DNA of 64,000 nucleotides from Rhodococcus_G sp042879035 (GCF_042879035.1 NZ_JBIAOU010000008.1:62001-126000); one strand, 5' to 3'; counted from the stretch's first letter, positions 51,885 to 61,112 are shown. Numbers and translations are program-made. The notes: generated by a model from the letters alone, not told the origin.

Positions 51885-54800
51885 GCGTCCGTCACCTGCC
51901 TTCCCGTTTCCTGTGCTGGGCAGCTCGACGTCACCGGGCAGTGCCGGCACCCGTCGTTCGGACGCGCCGGGTAGTGCGGGCCCTGGGTCGCGGCGGCCGC
52001 CGCGTGCACCAGGTCGAGCCACTGCTCCTCGGTCTCCTCGGTGAGCGGCGCCTGCAGCCGCTGGGTCGCGCCGTCCGTCCGGTTGGCCTTGGCGACGAAC
52101 ACCAGCCGTGCGCCGCCGGGTCGGGTCGCGGGCTCACCGTCGATCGCGCCCCGCGCGGCGGCGAGCTGATACGTGGCGAGCTGGGCGTGCTGTTCCGCGG
52201 CGTCCTTGCTGACCGGGTTGCGGGCGGTCTTGACGTCGACGACGACGGGGCGACCGTCGGCGTCCCGCTCGAGGCGGTCGATCCGGCCCCGCAGCCGGAC
52301 CGCGGGCTCGCCCTCCGCTCGGGGCTCGAGCACTCCGTCCACGGCCACCTCGACGCCCACCTCGGTGAGTTCACCGCGGGTGCGGCGGAGCCACTCGGAG
52401 AACGAGTCGATCATCTGCGCGGTGCGGTCCATCTCGCGGCGCGAGTACCACTGCGATCCGAGATCGACGGCGTCCCACGCGGCGGCGAGCGCGCGGCGCA
52501 CCTGATCCGGTGGCATCTTCCCGGCGACCGCCTGCACCAACGTGTGCACGAGCGTGCCGGTCACGGCGTGCGTGTTCTCGCCGTCGGCACCGCCGTGCCG
52601 CTCGAGCGCCCACCGGAGCGGGCACGCGTCGAGCTGCTCGATCGTGGAGGGCGACAGCGGAACCGGGCCGTCCTCGAGCAGCCACAGCGGGTCGGTGGTG
52701 CTCGGTTCCCCGACTGCGTACCAGTCCTCCGGGTGGGCACCGCGGACCCCGGCACGGGCCAGGCGAGCCAACTGCGCTGCAGCCCGTCGTTGCATGTCGG
52801 GGTCGCTCTCGGCGAGGTCGGGGTCGCAGACCACGCGGCGCAGCTCGGCGATCAGCGACGGCAGGGCGAGCACCCGGCTGGGCAGTGCGGGTGCGAGATC
52901 CGGTGCGGTGTCGGCGAGTTCGTCGTCTGCACCCAGGAGTTCGTCGACGAACCGGGACGGTTCGAGGTCGGCGTCACCGGTGGCCGAACGCACGGCGGTG
53001 ACGAGCAGGGTCCGGCGGGCGCGGCTACACGCGAGGAGGAACAGCCGGCGTTCCTCGGCGAGCAGCGGCGCGGTCCGCGACAGCGGCGTCCGGTCGGGGT
53101 CGCCGACACCGGCGGTCAGGTCGACCAGCGCCTCGGTGCCGAGCAGCGTGCCGCGTGCCCGCAGGCCCGGCCACAACCCCTCCTGGACCCCGGCGACCAC
53201 GACGACATCCCACTCCCGTCCGGCCGCGGCGTGCGCGCTGAGGACCGACACCGCCTCCGAGGGCGCGGCCGCGGAGCGCGGATCACTGGGGATCTCCTGG
53301 TCCACCAGGTACGCGACGAATCCGGCGAGGCTGGCCCGCGGCAACCGGTCGACGTAGTTCGCCGCCGCGTCGAACAGGGCGACGACGGCGTCGAGGTCGC
53401 GGTCGGCCTGCGCCCCGATGGGACCGCCGCGCAACGACGCCGCCGCCCACCGCTTCTCCAGGCCGGTCGCCTGCCAGCACGCCCACAGCACGTTTTCGAC
53501 ACCGCGCCCCTGCCGCAGGGCCTTACGCGTCCGGGTCAGCACCGTCAGGACGCGTCGCAGCGCCGCGAACTCGCCCTCGGTCAGCTTGCCGACCAGCGCC
53601 CCGTGCGCCTCCTGACCGTCGACGACCAACGCCCGCACCAGTTCCGCGGAGTCCCGTTCGCCACCGGCGGCGAGTTCGACGCGGCGCAGCCCCCGCCGGA
53701 GCCGCCGCAGCGTGACCGGGTCCGCACCGCCGACCGGCCCGGACAGCAGCGCGAGCGCGTCCTCGCCGGTGAACGGGCCGCCGCCGACCGCTCGCAGCGC
53801 GAGCAGCAGGCCACCGACTGCGTGTTGCCGGGCCAGGGGCACCTCGGACGCGGCGGTGGTGACCGGGACCCCGGCGGCGAGCAGCGCCCGCCGCAGGGGT
53901 GCCAGCACGCGCGGCACCGATCGGACGATCACCGCCATCCGTGACCACGGCACGCCGTCGTGCAGGTGCGCGCGGCGCAGGGTGTCGGCGATCAGCGCCG
54001 ACTCCCGTCCCGCCGTGCCGAGCACCGCCACCGAGGCGTGTCCCACCTCGTCGGTGACGGCCTCCGGCGCCCGATGCGGCTGCTTACCGGGCAGGCGCGC
54101 CGCGATCCGGGTGGTCACCTCGGAGACGCGCTGCGCGGCACGGTGATCCGTCCGCAGCAGCACCCGCCGATCGCTGCCCGCGTCGGCGAGGTCGGTCAGG
54201 TAGCGGGAGTCGGCGCCGCGGAATCCGAACACCGCCTGATCCGGGTCGCCCGCGACCACCGCGAGGTCGGCGCCGTGCGAGAGCAACCGCACCAGTTCGG
54301 CGGCCTGCGGGTCGAGGTGCTGTGCATCGTCGACGAGCAGGCACCGGATGCGGGCGCGTTCGCGGGCCAGCAGGTCCGGGTCGGTGGCGAACGCCGTCAG
54401 CGCCGCCCCGACGAGTTCGGCGGCGTCGAGGGCCGGTGCGGTCGCCTCCGGCGCCTCCACGCCGACGGACCCGCGCAGCAGCATCACCTGCTCGTAGTGG
54501 GTGACGAACGTGCCGGCGGCCACCCACTCGGGCCGGGAGTGCTTCCGCCCGAGCCGGATCAGATCCTCGGGTCCCAGGCCCCGCTCCCCCGCCCGCAGCA
54601 TCAGGTCACGCAGTTCGGCCGCGAACCCGACCATGGGCAGCGCCGCACGCAGTCGTTCCGGCCAGTACTCTGCTCCGTCCTCGACGTCGCCGCGCAGCAG
54701 CTCGCGCAGCACCGCGTCCTGTTCGGCACCGGTGATGAGTCGAGGCGGCGGGTTCGAGTGAGCGGCGGCCTGCAACCTGAGCACTGCGAAGGCATACGAG

Positions 54801-55168
54801 TGCACGGTCCGCACGAGCGGCTCCCGCGTCGCGCGGGAGGGCCCCGACTCGAGCAGCGCGGCCGTCACGGACTCCCGCACAGCAGTCGCCGCCTTACGCG
54901 AATGGGTCAGCACCAGAACCGATTCCGGGTCGCCGTTCACCCCGGCGATCCGGGACGCGGCCAGGTCGACGATCAGCGACGTCTTGCCCGTCCCCGGACC
55001 GCCGAGCACCTGCCAGGACCGGCGATCGACCGGGCCGCGTCCGGCGGCCGCCGCCTCCAGCAGCGGGGCCACCTCGGGACCCCACGTACGGGTCGGCGGC
55101 ACCCGGTGCGGCCGACGCACCAGGGTGGTGCTCGGCCGCTGCGTCCGCTCGTCGATCATGCCGGGCAT
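51881..55168 (-). CDS. adnA: Helicase-nuclease AdnA (with Fe-S nuclease domain)
   Basis: About 1095-aa partner of AdnB. The helicase-like half shows Walker A VLGGPGTGKTSL, LLVDDAQHLDPQAAE (motif II variant) and GDPDQAVFGFRGAD. The C-terminal nuclease domain has an upstream cysteine in LDACPLRWALERHGG, the RecB-type VVVDVKTARNP and CRHCPVTSSC, so four cysteines are placed for a [4Fe-4S] cluster as in AddB/AdnA nucleases. The motif II Asp-Glu box is DD, suggesting weak or absent ATPase. The start could be ATG 55168 or 55159. It is divergent from the alpha/beta hydrolase across ~110 bases, matching Rv3202c/Rv3203. Confidence 0.93.
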   Translation of the reverse strand: MPGMIDERTQRPSTTLVRRPHRVPPTRTWGPEVAPLLEAAAAGRGPVDRRSWQVLGGPGTGKTSLIVDLAASRIAGVNGDPESVLVLTHSRKAATAVRESVTAALLESGPSRATREPLVRTVHSYAFAVLRLQAAAHSNPPPRLITGAEQDAVLRELLRGDVEDGAEYWPERLRAALPMVGFAAELRDLMLRAGERGLGPEDLIRLGRKHSRPEWVAAGTFVTHYEQVMLLRGSVGVEAPEATAPALDAAELVGAALTAFATDPDLLARERARIRCLLVDDAQHLDPQAAELVRLLSHGADLAVVAGDPDQAVFGFRGADSRYLTDLADAGSDRRVLLRTDHRAAQRVSEVTTRIAARLPGKQPHRAPEAVTDEVGHASVAVLGTAGRESALIADTLRRAHLHDGVPWSRMAVIVRSVPRVLAPLRRALLAAGVPVTTAASEVPLARQHAVGGLLLALRAVGGGPFTGEDALALLSGPVGGADPVTLRRLRRGLRRVELAAGGERDSAELVRALVVDGQEAHGALVGKLTEGEFAALRRVLTVLTRTRKALRQGRGVENVLWACWQATGLEKRWAAASLRGGPIGAQADRDLDAVVALFDAAANYVDRLPRASLAGFVAYLVDQEIPSDPRSAAAPSEAVSVLSAHAAAGREWDVVVVAGVQEGLWPGLRARGTLLGTEALVDLTAGVGDPDRTPLSRTAPLLAEERRLFLLACSRARRTLLVTAVRSATGDADLEPSRFVDELLGADDELADTAPDLAPALPSRVLALPSLIAELRRVVCDPDLAESDPDMQRRAAAQLARLARAGVRGAHPEDWYAVGEPSTTDPLWLLEDGPVPLSPSTIEQLDACPLRWALERHGGADGENTHAVTGTLVHTLVQAVAGKMPPDQVRRALAAAWDAVDLGSQWYSRREMDRTAQMIDSFSEWLRRTRGELTEVGVEVAVDGVLEPRAEGEPAVRLRGRIDRLERDADGRPVVVDVKTARNPVSKDAAEQHAQLATYQLAAARGAIDGEPATRPGGARLVFVAKANRTDGATQRLQAPLTEETEEQWLDLVHAAAAATQGPHYPARPNDGCRHCPVTSSCPAQETGRQVTDA

Positions 55169-55279
55169 TTCATCACGCGCCACCGACAGGTCCCGCTCCA
55201 CCGTCCTGGGCCACACGCCGGGCACCGCCCGGGAAGGGGTCGGCGAGACACTCCGGCACCGGAACCGCCTTCGGGCACA

Positions 55280-56065
55280 ATGGCGGGCGTGTCCGACCTG
55301 ACAGTGCATCGCTTCGGCCCCGTCGACGGCCCCCCGGTTCTCGCCCTGCACGGCCTGACCGGGCACGGCCGACGCTGGCGCCACCTCGCCGACGGCCATC
55401 TGCCCAAGGTGCGGATGATCGCCCCCGACCTGCGCGGACACGGGCACTCGACGTGGGGCCCGCCGTGGGGCATCGCCGACCAGGTGGAGGCGCTCGCCTC
55501 GATGCTGACCGCCGAGAACGTCGACCCGGTGGTCCTCGTCGGTCACTCGTACGGTGGTGCAGTCGCACTGCATCTCGCCGCCCGGGTCCCGGAGCGGGTG
55601 CGCGCGCTGGTGCTGCTCGATCCGGCGATGGGCCTCGACCCGGCGCGGATGCTCGAGATCGCCGACCTCACCGTCCGCTACCCCGACTACACCGACGCGG
55701 CGGAGGCTCGCTCGGAGAAGGTCCACGGGGCGTGGGCGGACGTCGCGGACGAGGTGCTCGACGAGGAGATCGCCGAACACCTGATCCGCCTCGACAACGG
55801 TCGTGTCGGCTGGCGGTACGCGGTGCCGGCGGTCGTGGCGTCCTGGGGTGAACTGGCCCGGCCGGTGGCGCTGCCGCCCGCCGACCTGCCGACCGTCCTG
55901 GTGCAGGCGATGCGCGTGCAGCCGCCGTACGTGACGCCCGCTGTCCGCGCGGCGCTGACCGAGCACCTCGGCGACCGGCTGACGGTGATCGAGATGGACG
56001 TCGACCACATGGTCGCGTCGTCACGGCCCGCCGAGGTGGCCGCACTGGTCGAGAAGCTGCTGTAG
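55280..56065 (+). CDS. Alpha/beta-hydrolase (LipV-like)
   Basis: 261-aa cytosolic alpha/beta hydrolase or esterase. The oxyanion LALHGLTGHGRRWR, nucleophile elbow VLVGHSYGGAVALHLA and C-terminal histidine in EMDVDHMVASS form the catalytic set. Its position next to adnA and ahead of an alkyltransferase-like gene equals M. tuberculosis lipV (Rv3203). The start is ATG 55280; a GTG three codons later may be used instead. The stop codon is directly followed by the next start, so the two proteins are co-translated. The substrate is not deducible. Confidence 0.87.
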   Translation: MAGVSDLTVHRFGPVDGPPVLALHGLTGHGRRWRHLADGHLPKVRMIAPDLRGHGHSTWGPPWGIADQVEALASMLTAENVDPVVLVGHSYGGAVALHLAARVPERVRALVLLDPAMGLDPARMLEIADLTVRYPDYTDAAEARSEKVHGAWADVADEVLDEEIAEHLIRLDNGRVGWRYAVPAVVASWGELARPVALPPADLPTVLVQAMRVQPPYVTPAVRAALTEHLGDRLTVIEMDVDHMVASSRPAEVAALVEKLL

Positions 56066-56362
56066 ATGGCCGCGACCACCGAGGACCAGGTGGAGCGGGT
56101 CCGCGAACTCGTCGCGGCGATCCCGCCGGGCCGGGTGAGCACGTACGGCGACATCGCGGCGGCGGCCGGCCTGAGCTCCCCGCGCACCGTCGGCTGGATC
56201 ATGCGCACCGACTCGTCCGACCTGCCCTGGCACCGGGTGGTCCCGGCGTCGGGCCGGCCCGCGGCGCACCTCGCCCGACGGCAGCTCGAACGCCTTGCCG
56301 CCGAGAATGTTCCGATTCGCGACGGCCGCGTCGACCTCGGCGCCGCCCGGCACCGGTACTGA
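56066..56362 (+). CDS. Alkyltransferase-like (ATL) protein
   Basis: 98-aa DNA-binding domain of the MGMT family without alkyl acceptor: the reactive PCHRV motif reads PWHRVVPASG, with Trp in place of Cys. ATL proteins flag O6-alkylguanine for nucleotide excision repair. It contains the helix-turn-helix GRVSTYGDIAAAAGL and arginine-finger region. Its ATG directly abuts the hydrolase stop with zero spacing. Equivalent to M. tuberculosis Rv3204 in place and size. The adjacent AdnAB and UvrD2 add to a DNA-repair neighbourhood. Confidence 0.9.
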   Translation: MAATTEDQVERVRELVAAIPPGRVSTYGDIAAAAGLSSPRTVGWIMRTDSSDLPWHRVVPASGRPAAHLARRQLERLAAENVPIRDGRVDLGAARHRY

Positions 56363-56401
56363 CGGCAGCCGACACCGAACGCCGGTCTGCCGGTGGCGAT
56401 C

Positions 56402-56878
56402 TCACCTCGCGAGCGGTCGCGCGCCCGGCCCGGGAACCCCGATCGTCTCGCGCGCCGTCAATCCCGGCTCGCCGACCGGCCGCACCACCGCGTGGACGGG
56501 AACGCCCGTCGCGCGTTCGCGGACCTCGATGCCCGGCCCGTGGTCGTCGGCGCAGTACCGGTCGCCCCACTGCAGCAGGGCGACGATCACCGGGAGCAGG
56601 TCGAGCCCCTTGTCGGTGAGCCGGTACTCGTTGCGGCTGCGTTTGCCTTCCTCGCGGTAGGGCACGGCGCGGAGCACGCCGGCCGCCACCAGCTTCCGGA
56701 GACGGTCGGCGAGAACGGATTCGGAGAGCCCGATGTGGCGGTGCATGTCGTCGAAGCGGCGGACGCCGTTGAAGGCCTCGCGCAGGACCAGCATCGTCCA
56801 CTTCTCGCCGATCACGTCGAGGGTGCGCTGCACCGAGCAGTTCTCGGTGCTCATCTCCAGCCACTCCATGGTCGCCAT
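56402..56878 (-). CDS. HxlR-family transcriptional regulator
   Basis: 158-aa winged-helix regulator. HxlR signature: SVQRTLDVIGEKWTMLVLREAFNGVRRFDDM (split over helices 1-2) and LADRLRKLVAAGVL, then KRSRNEYRLTDKGLDLLP. The start is ATG 56878 with AAGGA five bases before. It is divergent from a thioesterase gene; only 43 bases lie between the two start codons and contain an inverted repeat likely to be its own operator. The signal may involve redox or a small ligand; Cys14 near the N-terminus is conserved in redox-sensing family members. Confidence 0.9.
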   Translation of the reverse strand: MATMEWLEMSTENCSVQRTLDVIGEKWTMLVLREAFNGVRRFDDMHRHIGLSESVLADRLRKLVAAGVLRAVPYREEGKRSRNEYRLTDKGLDLLPVIVALLQWGDRYCADDHGPGIEVRERATGVPVHAVVRPVGEPGLTARETIGVPGPGARPLAR

Positions 56879-56888
56879 CCTAGTCCTT

Positions 56889-56913
56889 GCTAACTTCGAA
56901 ATCAGCAGTTAGC
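56889..56913. promoter_or_regulatory. Operator-like inverted repeat between hxlR-type and thioesterase genes
   Basis: GCTAACT, 11-base spacer, AGTTAGC: perfect 7-bp arms placed between the divergent ATGs (56878 and 56922). Such symmetric sites in the shared promoter are usual for HxlR regulators. Confidence 0.6.
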
Positions 56914-56921
56914 GTCGTCGC

Positions 56922-57347
56922 ATGACCACCACCGACTTCACCAGCGACATCCGTTCCCGTCCCGAGAGCGCCTTCGTGACCGCCGCGGGGTTGATCGTCG
57001 ACGAGGCCACCGGCAGCCGCGTCACCGGACACATCGACCTGACCGCGGACCACCTCACGCCGTGGGGTGTGGTGCACGGCGGCGTCTACGCGACCGCGGT
57101 CGAGTCGGCCGCGAGCATCGGCGCCAGCGCGGCCGTCGTCGAGCGCGGCCAGTTCGCCGTCGGCGTCCACAACGGCACCGACTTTCTCCGGTCCTCGACC
57201 GGCGGCGAACGCGCACTCGTGGTCGCCGAGCCGCTGCAGCAGGGCCGAGTACAGCAGCTGTGGCTGGTGACGATCACCAGCGAGCAGACCGGCAAAGCCC
57301 TTGCCCGCGGACAAGTTCGACTGCAGAACGTCGCACTGCCCGCCTGA
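56922..57347 (+). CDS. PaaI-like hotdog-fold thioesterase
   Basis: 141-aa acyl-CoA thioesterase of the hotdog fold. The central helix GVVHGGVYATAVESAAS carries the HGG motif, with the acidic residue of ESAAS as catalytic candidate. It hydrolyses aromatic or short-chain acyl-CoA in relatives. It is divergently paired with the HxlR gene, so probably regulated by it. The start is ATG 56922 inside the short divergent promoter, which requires a very short or absent leader. No downstream partner is evident. Confidence 0.88.
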   Translation: MTTTDFTSDIRSRPESAFVTAAGLIVDEATGSRVTGHIDLTADHLTPWGVVHGGVYATAVESAASIGASAAVVERGQFAVGVHNGTDFLRSSTGGERALVVAEPLQQGRVQQLWLVTITSEQTGKALARGQVRLQNVALPA

Positions 57348-57419
57348 TCCGCATCGGCACGGCCGGCTGTCGACCACGGCCGTCAGGGGTCGATGGCTGC
57401 GCCGTGCGACGATAACGGG

Positions 57420-59183
57420 ATGACTGCCGAATCGTTCGACGCCATCGTCCTCGCCGGGGGTTCCGGCAGCCGGATGGGCGGGGTCGACAAGCCCGCGATC
57501 GAGGTCGGCGGCCGCAGCATGCTCGCCACCGCGCTCGCCGCGGTCGGGGGCGCGGCCGCCACCGTCGTCGTCGGACCGCATCGGCCCGACCTGGATCCGT
57601 CGGTGCATCAGGTACAGGAAACCCCCCGCGGCGCGGGCCCGGTCGCGGCGCTCGCCGCGGGACTGCAGGTCGTCGGCGGGGCTCCGGCGGTCGCGGTGCT
57701 GGCCGCGGATCTGCCGTCACTGACCGCCGACGCGATCGACCGTCTGCGCCGGACGCTCGGCGAGACCGGTGCCGACGCGGTGTTCGCGGTCGACGAGGCC
57801 GGGCGCGTGCAGTTCCTGCTCGGACTGTGGCGCACCGACGCCCTGACCGCCCGCCTCGACACACTGGACGGGTTCACCAACCAGGCGATGAAGTCGCTCG
57901 TCCCGAACGGCTATGCGACGGTGCGGATGTCGGATGTCTCCGACTGCGACACCGAGGCCGATCTGGCGGCCGCCCGGGCCAGGGCCGAGGCCACGCGGGC
58001 CGGGGCACCGCTCGCGATCGCCGATGCCCGCGAGGCGATCCGCCGCCGGATCGAGACACTGCCCGCGCTCGAACTGCCTCCACTCGACGCGATCGGGGGC
58101 GTGCTCGCGCAGCCGCTGATCGCCGCCGACGCACTCCCCCGCGTCGACGTGTCCGCGATGGACGGTTACGCCGTGTCCGGGACCGGGCCGTGGCACCTCG
58201 ACGACGCCGTCCGCTACGCGGGTTCCCCGGACGAGGTGGTCCTCGATCCCGGACACGCGGTGCGGATCGCGACCGGCGCACACCTGCCGGTCGGCGCCAC
58301 GTCCGTGATCCGCGACGAGCACGTCACCCTCGACGGCAGGACGCTGTCGCGCTCCGCGGACGCCCCGGACCGGGACGACACGCGCCGCCGCGGCGAGGAC
58401 TGGACCCCCGGTGCGTCACTGGCACCGGGCGGCACCCCGGTCACCGCCGCGCTCGCCTCGCTCGCCCGCAGCGCCGAGGTCACCGAACTGCTGGTGCGGG
58501 GCCCGGTGCGCGCGCACGTCGTGGTCACCGGCGACGAGATCCGCCGTGACGGGCCGCTCCGCGACGGGCAGACCCGAGACTCTCTCGGACCCGTTCTGCC
58601 CCATTACCTTTCGTGGTGCGGACTGCACACCAGGGCGGACACGCACCTGCGCGACACCGTCGGCGGATTCGACGAGCTGCTGGCCGCCGGCTCCACCGAC
58701 ACCGATGTCATCGTCATCGTCGGCGCGACCGGCGGCGGTGCGGCCGACCACCTGCGTCGGGCACTCGACCGCGCCGGTGCCCGCACGGTGGTGAGCCGGG
58801 TGCGATGCCGGCCCGGGGGGTCGCAGATCGTCGCGACGCTCCCGGACGAGCGGGTGGTGCTCGGACTGCCCGGCAACCCCTACGCCGCGTTGGCGACGGT
58901 ACTGCTCACCGCACCCGCGGTGGCCGCCGCCCTGACCGGGGCACCGCGGCCGACGGCGGTCACCGGCACCATCGCCAACGGCGCCGAACTCGCGCCCGCC
59001 GGGAGCCGCGGCGAGACACCGCGCATCGTGCCGGTCACCCGGCAACCGGACGGCAGCTGGCGCGGCGTCAATCAGGTGCGGACCGCGCACCTGGGGGCGC
59101 TGGTCGGGGCCGACGCCCTCGCCGTCATCGAACCGGCAACACCCGACGGAGGAGTCGCGGAACTGCTGCCGCTGCCCCGTTGA
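57420..59183 (+). CDS. MobA-MoeA fusion (molybdenum cofactor guanylyltransferase / molybdenumtransferase)
   Basis: 587-aa fused enzyme for molybdenum cofactor synthesis. The N-terminal half (~1-195) is MobA-like, with the nucleotidyl-transferase signature LAGGSGSRMGGVDKP and the metal-binding LAADLPS. The C-terminal half (~205-587) is MoeA-like: VSAMDGYAVSG, VVVTGDEIRRDG, the MPT-binding GATGGGAADHLRRAL and GLPGNPYAALATVLL. It would therefore both insert Mo and form the guanylyl cofactor. The Asp of the usual GG(V/I)SxGxxD segment is replaced around GGGAADH. The start is ATG 57420. The 3' end overlaps the convergent cbiX-like gene by 59 bases. Confidence 0.88.
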   Translation: MTAESFDAIVLAGGSGSRMGGVDKPAIEVGGRSMLATALAAVGGAAATVVVGPHRPDLDPSVHQVQETPRGAGPVAALAAGLQVVGGAPAVAVLAADLPSLTADAIDRLRRTLGETGADAVFAVDEAGRVQFLLGLWRTDALTARLDTLDGFTNQAMKSLVPNGYATVRMSDVSDCDTEADLAAARARAEATRAGAPLAIADAREAIRRRIETLPALELPPLDAIGGVLAQPLIAADALPRVDVSAMDGYAVSGTGPWHLDDAVRYAGSPDEVVLDPGHAVRIATGAHLPVGATSVIRDEHVTLDGRTLSRSADAPDRDDTRRRGEDWTPGASLAPGGTPVTAALASLARSAEVTELLVRGPVRAHVVVTGDEIRRDGPLRDGQTRDSLGPVLPHYLSWCGLHTRADTHLRDTVGGFDELLAAGSTDTDVIVIVGATGGGAADHLRRALDRAGARTVVSRVRCRPGGSQIVATLPDERVVLGLPGNPYAALATVLLTAPAVAAALTGAPRPTAVTGTIANGAELAPAGSRGETPRIVPVTRQPDGSWRGVNQVRTAHLGALVGADALAVIEPATPDGGVAELLPLPR

Positions 59184-59916
59184 GAGTCGAGTACCCCTCT
59201 GCCGCAGCAACTTCCACGGCCGCGACGCCGGAGCGATAGCGCGCCACCAGTAGACGCACCAGGGTGGGGTGCGCGCCGAGCGGTTCGGCGACCCCGTCGG
59301 CACCGGCCTCGGCGAGCCGTGTGTGGAACAGGCCGGGAGCCAACAGGTACGACGCGACGAACACCCGCCTGCCCGTCTCGGCGCGGACCCGGTCGACCAC
59401 GGCGGGCACGCGGGGTTCCGCGGTGGCGACGTACCCGATGTCGACGCGGTCACCGGCCAGTTCGGCGAGCATCGTCGCGGCGCGGCGCACGTCGGCGAGG
59501 GCACGCGGGTCGGATGATCCGGCGGCGGCGAGCACGATCGCGTCGCCGCGGCGCCACCCCGCTTCCCGGAGCCGCTCGAGCAGGACCCGCGCCAGTACCG
59601 GATCGGGGCCGAGCGCGGCGGTGACGTGCACGTCGCGGTTGCCGGACTCGGCGACTTCCCGGGGGACGTCGGTGTGCACGTGGTAGCCGGACGCGAGAAA
59701 GGCGGGCACGACGACGGCCGGCGCGTCGAGGTCGCGCAGCACCTCGGCGGGTGACGGGCCGAGCACGTCGACGAACGCGACCCGGGTGGTCCCGACGGTC
59801 GCGGCCACCTCCTCCGCGAGCTCGGCCACCAGGTCGACACCCCGCGGGTTGCGGGTGCCGTGCGCGACGAGGACCAGCGCGGGTGTCGGGTGTCCGGTCG
59901 TTCGGTGTTCCGTCAT
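59125..59916 (-). CDS. Sirohydrochlorin chelatase, CbiX/SirB type
   Basis: 263-aa tandem-domain class II chelatase. The two halves each show a His-bearing loop: LVLVAHGTRNPRG near the N-terminus and PAFLASGYHVHTDVPREV. It inserts Fe2+ (siroheme) or Co2+ (B12). Last in the nirB-nirD-hemD-like run, it most likely makes siroheme for NirB. It overlaps the hemD-like stop by 4 bases (ATGA) and runs 59 bases into the opposing MobA-MoeA gene. Equivalent to Rv0259c beside nirBD in M. tuberculosis. Confidence 0.88.
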   Translation of the reverse strand: MTEHRTTGHPTPALVLVAHGTRNPRGVDLVAELAEEVAATVGTTRVAFVDVLGPSPAEVLRDLDAPAVVVPAFLASGYHVHTDVPREVAESGNRDVHVTAALGPDPVLARVLLERLREAGWRRGDAIVLAAAGSSDPRALADVRRAATMLAELAGDRVDIGYVATAEPRVPAVVDRVRAETGRRVFVASYLLAPGLFHTRLAEAGADGVAEPLGAHPTLVRLLVARYRSGVAAVEVAAAEGYSTLNGAAAAVPRLLRRVLPVR

Positions 59917-61112
59917 GGTCGTCCTCCGTCACCGTCTCCGCAGTCGGTCGGGTCGGTCGCGAGCCGGTAGCCACGCTTGACCACGGTCTGCACGATCTTC
60001 GGGGCCCCCAGGCAGGACCGCAGCCGGGCGATCGCCGTCTCCACGGCGTGCGTGTCGCCACCGCCGCCGGGCAGCACCGCGAGGAGCTCCTCGCGTGAGA
60101 CGACCCGGCCCGGACGCCGTGCCAGGGTGCGCATCAGCGCCATCGCGGCGGGTGCCAGCTGGCGTACCTCGCCGTCGACGACGACGCAGCCCCCGCGCAC
60201 GCTCAGGTCGTGGCCGGCGGCACGCACCTTCATCGCGCGCCGCGGCAGTTCCTCGGCGATGTGCCGGGCGAGGGAGCCGAGCCGCGCCCGCGCCGGCATC
60301 GTCGTGCGGACGCCGAGCGCTTCGAGGGGCGCCGCGGTCACCGGGCCGACGCACACCGCCAACACCCGTCCGCCGAGCGCCGCGAGCAGCGGGTCGACGA
60401 GCCCGGTCTCCTTGGCACGCATCAGCATCGATGCCACCGCGGGCGCGCTGGTGAAGCTGACCGCGTCGAGACCGCCGGTGACGGTCAACTCGATCAGGCG
60501 GTCCATCGCGGCCTGGTCGTCCGGTGGCGTCCACCGGTAGACGGGGACGGGAACGATCTCGGCCCCGGCCAGTCGGAGCACCTCGCAGAAGTCGGGCAGC
60601 GGCTCCCACTCCGTCGTGGCACCGTGCAACTGCACGGCGATCCGCTTGCCCTCCACCCCCTCCGCGAGCAGGTGGTCGAGCACCTCGGCGGAGGATTCCG
60701 ACGCGGGCGACCATTCCTCCCGCAGGTCGGCGGCCCGGATGGCGCCCTTCGCCTTGGGCCCGCGGGCCAGGATCCGGGACCGGCCCAGTGCCTGCCCGAG
60801 ATCCTCCGCCAGCCCCCAGCCGTCGGCGGCCTCCATCCACCCGCGGAAGCCGATCCCGGTGGTCGCCACCGTGATCTCCGCGGGTCGCTCGATCAACTCC
60901 CGGCTGACCCGCTCCAGCTCCGCGTCGTCGACGAGCGGGATGATGCGGATCGCCGCGGCCTGCACGACCGTTGCGCCCCGTCGGGTGAGCAGGGTGGTGA
61001 ACTCCTCTGCGCGTCGGGCCGCGGTCACGCCGATGGTGAACCCCTTGAGGGGTTCACCTCCTGAGGACCGGTGCGGCTCACTGCTGTTCGTCTGATCCGC
61101 CGCCGTCGTCAC
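59913..61112 (-). CDS. Uroporphyrinogen-III synthase fused to a winged-helix domain
   Basis: 399 aa. The N-terminal part (~20-285) is HemD-like: FTIGVTAARRAEEFTTLLTRRGA, PVYRWTPPDD and DAVSFTSAPAVASMLMRA, which closes uroporphyrinogen III. The C-terminal 100 residues form an OmpR-type winged helix (QLAPAAMALMRTLARRPGRVVSREELLAVLP, then HAVETAIARLRSCLG and VKRGYRLAT). The fusion is known as a combined synthase/regulator (Rv0260c). It lies between nirD and the chelatase with GTGA and ATGA overlaps, so siroheme supply and nitrite reductase are one translational unit. Whether it binds DNA here is unknown. Confidence 0.88.
   Translation of the reverse strand: MTTAADQTNSSEPHRSSGGEPLKGFTIGVTAARRAEEFTTLLTRRGATVVQAAAIRIIPLVDDAELERVSRELIERPAEITVATTGIGFRGWMEAADGWGLAEDLGQALGRSRILARGPKAKGAIRAADLREEWSPASESSAEVLDHLLAEGVEGKRIAVQLHGATTEWEPLPDFCEVLRLAGAEIVPVPVYRWTPPDDQAAMDRLIELTVTGGLDAVSFTSAPAVASMLMRAKETGLVDPLLAALGGRVLAVCVGPVTAAPLEALGVRTTMPARARLGSLARHIAEELPRRAMKVRAAGHDLSVRGGCVVVDGEVRQLAPAAMALMRTLARRPGRVVSREELLAVLPGGGGDTHAVETAIARLRSCLGAPKIVQTVVKRGYRLATDPTDCGDGDGGRP

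Noticed and set aside
50247..53944. Large plus-strand frames over adnB and adnA
   Set aside because: Antisense to AdnAB, which carry complete helicase and nuclease motifs.
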